A stretch of DNA of 64,000 bases from contig JAHDXO010000020.1 of the NCBI GenBank assembly GCA_023382975.1, positions 90,462 to 154,461 on the forward strand, read 5' to 3'. Of the stretch, positions 61,624-64,000 are shown piece after piece. The number at the start of each line of letters is the position of its first letter. Position 1 is the first letter of the stretch. The notes under the pieces are model-generated. The model worked only from the letters and a program-made list of their open reading frames with translations. It was not told the origin of the DNA and made no database searches. A program made the position numbers and the translations under genes. The DNA comes from Pirellulaceae bacterium. Its GTDB lineage: Bacteria > Planctomycetota > Planctomycetia > Pirellulales > Pirellulaceae.

Positions 61624-61653
61624 TCAACCAGCCCGGCCGCTCCGGCGGCCGGC
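61624..61653 (+). terminator. GC-rich hairpin after the 80-residue protein gene
   Basis: CCGGCCGC at 61633-61640 and GCGGCCGG at 61645-61652 form a perfect 8-bp stem with a TCCG loop, starting 10 bp after the stop. There is no T-run, so it may be a terminator or an end-protecting structure. The same 30-nt block recurs in inverted orientation at 60931-60960. The following 280 bp (to 61933) show no gene. Confidence 0.55.
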
Positions 61654-61933
61654 TTCCCCACCTTCATCGTTGCACGAACGTCCTTCAAGCACCCCCCAGT
61701 TCGCGTGAAACTACTTCCTTTAGCCGACCCCGACCCATATCTGCCGTCAATCCGCTGTGATCGCCGCGCGATTCGTGCGTTAGCACCGAATCAAATTGAC
61801 GACATTCCGGCCCTCGCTTGGGTTTGTCAAACCCCGGCCGAGCAAGGACGTTGTCGAGAACTGCCTCGGTGTGTCGGACCGACGCGCGCAGGGGGGACTC
61901 GAGTGTCGGTAGGCACCTCCACTGCGTGCGGCC

Positions 61934-62311
61934 TCACTTCCTCCTTTTCTTCTTGCGACCCTTCTTCGCAGCTCCCTTTCTCCGTGCCCTATTTGGTATC
62001 GCGTCCTTCGTCTGAGACGCATCAACTCCATCGCCTTGCCCGTCAGCCAACTCCTGCAAGTTGGATGGCAGATGAGCCATCATGTTAGCGTGCAGGCGTG
62101 CAAACTCATTGATGCTCGAGAAGTCTATCCGCCCATTGGGGAGCATTCGGACTTCACGCAGCCCCAACTCCGACATCTTGGCTCCCTGGAAAAAAAGAAG
62201 CTTACCGTTTCTCAGTTGTTCACCGAGGAGGAAGAACCTGCGTTCGAACTCGGCACGCGTATCTGGCGGTTCCATAGGATCAAACATGAATTGCCCCTCA
62301 ACATAGCTCAT
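61934..62311 (-). CDS. Hypothetical protein with Lys/Arg-rich tail
   Basis: The product is about 125 residues if it starts at the ATG of MSYVEGQFMFDP (62311); an in-frame ATG four codons earlier at 62323 is possible. The body is globular and polar (EFERRFFLLGEQLRNGKLLF, LREVRMLPNGRIDFSSINEF). The last 16 or so residues (RARRKGAAKKGRKKKRRK) are strongly basic, which may bind nucleic acid. It overlaps the end of the upstream 485-residue gene, so the two are probably translated together. No family is recognised. Confidence 0.65.
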   Translation of the reverse strand: MSYVEGQFMFDPMEPPDTRAEFERRFFLLGEQLRNGKLLFFQGAKMSELGLREVRMLPNGRIDFSSINEFARLHANMMAHLPSNLQELADGQGDGVDASQTKDAIPNRARRKGAAKKGRKKKRRK

Positions 62312-63755
62312 TGTTCTCAGCATCGATCATGGCCCGGAGTTTTCCATCGATAACGACGATCCACGCCAGCTTTCTATCTCCAGGCAGAACGAGCACCTTC
62401 TTTCGCACTGCCAGGAAACATCCTTCATCGTACGGAGCCCCGTAGTGCTCCGTCTCTTTGGCTCGTCCTTGCCGCCAGCAGACGCGACGCATATCATCTG
62501 GCCTGATTGACGCCAGTTCCTGGAATTGAGGCAGGATATACGCAGGGGGGAACGACCCGAAAAAGACGAACTCGGGAATGACATGACAGCAGGTCTCGTG
62601 GGGCAGGGCCAGTGGCTGTTCAACTGGATGCTCACTCGACCTGAAGGTCGCCTCGATGTCGGGTAGGACGAATCCGCGGCGACGCATCGCGGACGGGACG
62701 ACAACCGCCACAACCGAAACCTCCTGCATTTGCCCCTGAGCGTCTTGGTGTATCCCGTAGTAATGTAGGTAGTAGAACTCTCCCTCGCCAATTAGGCTTG
62801 AGTAATCCGTCATCGATGGGGAGCATGCGAGTTCGGGAGGTGTATACTCTGCCGAACGGCTCCGGCACGGCGCGGTTGGACTGAATACGCATAGAGCTTC
62901 TGTCACGAGTTCGATGTTCCGTACCGAGATGTACGGGAACAGCGCGGTACTGAGCGCGAAGTGCACCTTGGCCTGCCACCGGTTGAGCGGCATGCGTGCC
63001 GGAGCCCGAAACGAAGCTGATACGGCGGCCTCCAAATCGTAAACGTCACCGATACCATACGGATGGCACACGGCGGCGAGTCGTGACTGAAGGTCGTCGC
63101 GCAGCTCCCGCGTCGTGACGTCCAACCGTTCCAATCGCTTCCAGCAATGGGTGATACAGTCTGCCCATCGTGGAAGGGACATGTCTTCGGCCGCGTACAA
63201 CGCGATCGCGCCGTCACGGATCATTGATGCGACTCGGGCGTGGGCCACTCTGGCCGATTCCGATCCCGCATCGCGTGCACGCTTGGTGATGAGATACAGT
63301 GTGGCGAATCGTCCGGAATGCCGTACTTGACCGAGGATGCTCTCCAGATCTACCCGCTCTCGTACACGCTCCCACACCCCAACCGGCGCATCACGCGACA
63401 GGATGTCGAGGATGCCGCATAGCACGTCCGCCGCGAAGCCTACGGACGTCTGGAACGCGAGGTCTATTGACAAATCGGCATACGCACTATTCAAGTCCAC
63501 TAGCCACAGCAGCACCTCTGCCGCCCGCTCGCGACGTATCCAAACCGGGTGATCAACAAGCGACACGATGAACCGGAACGCCTCGAACGAGGGATCGGAC
63601 GATGAGGTGTCCTCGAGAAAGCGGAAGCTCTCTTCCTCTGCCGCCGCGTCGCCGATCATCAGCCGGATGTGCTCAAGCACGTGATCCAGGACGCGTTGTC
63701 GATCCGGTGCCGACAGCAACGATCCGATTTGCGTGATCAGGTGGTCCGCGATCAT
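62298..63755 (-). CDS. HEAT-like helical protein, 5' end disrupted by repeat
   Basis: The 485-residue frame contains helical stretches resembling HEAT/ARM repeats in the first half (FEAFRFIVSLVDHPVWIRRE, RAAEVLLWLVDLNSAYADLS). A mixed second half (MTDYSSLIGEGEFYYLHYYG, EVSVVAVVVPSAMRRRGFVL) matches no named family. The frame stays open upstream of its first ATG (63755) to about 63798 and reads as protein (SYAQLVASERYAAS), then meets the repeat array at 63797. This suggests that the native start was lost when the repeat inserted. It overlaps the downstream 125-residue gene. The role is unknown. Confidence 0.7.
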   Translation of the reverse strand: MIADHLITQIGSLLSAPDRQRVLDHVLEHIRLMIGDAAAEEESFRFLEDTSSSDPSFEAFRFIVSLVDHPVWIRRERAAEVLLWLVDLNSAYADLSIDLAFQTSVGFAADVLCGILDILSRDAPVGVWERVRERVDLESILGQVRHSGRFATLYLITKRARDAGSESARVAHARVASMIRDGAIALYAAEDMSLPRWADCITHCWKRLERLDVTTRELRDDLQSRLAAVCHPYGIGDVYDLEAAVSASFRAPARMPLNRWQAKVHFALSTALFPYISVRNIELVTEALCVFSPTAPCRSRSAEYTPPELACSPSMTDYSSLIGEGEFYYLHYYGIHQDAQGQMQEVSVVAVVVPSAMRRRGFVLPDIEATFRSSEHPVEQPLALPHETCCHVIPEFVFFGSFPPAYILPQFQELASIRPDDMRRVCWRQGRAKETEHYGAPYDEGCFLAVRKKVLVLPGDRKLAWIVVIDGKLRAMIDAENNELC

Positions 63756-63796
63756 CCATGACGCTGCGTAGCGCTCGCTGGCGACCAGTTGGGCGT

Positions 63797-64000
63797 AACT
63801 AATGAAGGATTAGATCGTGCGGTGATCAGGGAGGGGACGTTGCGGGGGAGAGAGACGTTGTCGCGGAAAAGAGGTTGCGGGGCGGTCGACTCCAACTAAT
63901 GAAGGATTAGATCGTGCGGTGATCAGGGAGGAACTAATGAAGGATTAACTAATGAAGGATTAGATCGTGCGGTGATCAGGGAGGGGACGTTGCGGGGGAG
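63797..64000. repeat. Nested array of a short repeat element (right edge cut by window)
   Basis: Four copies start with the same 15 bp, aactaatgaaggatt: at 63797 (97 bp long), 63894 (38 bp), 63932 (15 bp only) and 63947 (at least 54 bp, cut by the window). Copies 1 and 4 are identical over 54 bp (63797-63850 and 63947-64000). Copy 2 shares its 38 bp with both. The order looks like successive insertion or slippage at the unit start rather than a regular tandem array. A diverged single copy lies at 41385-41483. No coding sequence is evident within the array. Confidence 0.85.

Noticed and set aside
63797..64000. A CRISPR array at the right edge
   Set aside because: The intervals between unit starts are 97, 38 and 15 bp, the copies differ in length, and sequence between starts is itself shared, so there are no spacers.

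Overview
The window is GC-rich, densely coded chromosomal DNA from a bacterium. The gene content points to a planctomycete, probably of the Pirellulales; this placement is inference. The evidence is two secreted formylglycine-type sulfatases, several exported quinoprotein-like beta-propellers, a hydrazine-synthase-alpha-related protein with haem c motifs, a secreted beta-helix protein, the futalosine menaquinone genes mqnA and mqnC, and an rpsP-trmD-rplS cluster without rimM. No rRNA, tRNA or CRISPR array was found.

Layout. 1-2793 is a plus-strand housekeeping run: the 3' end of ffh, then rpsP, trmD, rplS and yraN. 2790-14618 holds a large exported propeller with an embedded Rossmann-like domain, a VapBC-type toxin-antitoxin pair, a sulfatase facing a beta-helix protein, a STAS protein, a membrane zinc peptidase and two lipoproteins. 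14902-20626 is a plus-strand run: sulfatase, SSS symporter, a 77-residue membrane partner and an HzsA-related cytochrome-like protein. This looks like desulfation, uptake and redox handling of a polymer-derived compound. 20685-21111 is a broken type I restriction hsdR remnant.

21481-32407 carries a benzoylformate-decarboxylase-like ThDP enzyme facing an unusual ferredoxin, a second propeller paralogue ending in a malectin-like domain, a YhgA/Rpn-type nuclease-fold protein, an isochorismatase-ThuA fusion, a Gfo/Idh oxidoreductase, a stand-alone LigD-type phosphoesterase domain and a phosphodiester glycosidase. 32472-39585 has an MmeI-like single-chain restriction-modification enzyme, an exported spermidine-synthase-like protein, a kelch propeller and a SagB-type nitroreductase. 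40238-47349 has a leucine-rich-repeat membrane protein, a MacB/HlyD-like ABC export operon and a Tat-exported TIM-barrel protein. 47540-53765 has a smaller propeller and a second ABC operon (ATPase, ABC-2 permease, large helical membrane-anchored protein). 54045-59603 contains mqnC-mqnA, an SDR/DUF2867 protein and two exported or membrane proteins of unknown role.

The last 4.4 kb (59604-64000) differs: coding density is low, hairpins and inverted repeats are present, one small gene has its ribosome binding site inside a long stem-loop, and an uncharacterised two-gene unit has had its 5' end cut by a nested array of a short repeat (unit starting aactaatgaaggatt). A diverged copy of that repeat lies at 41385-41483, next to a short orphan ORF. 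This repeat family and the stem-loop gene are the least explained parts of the window.
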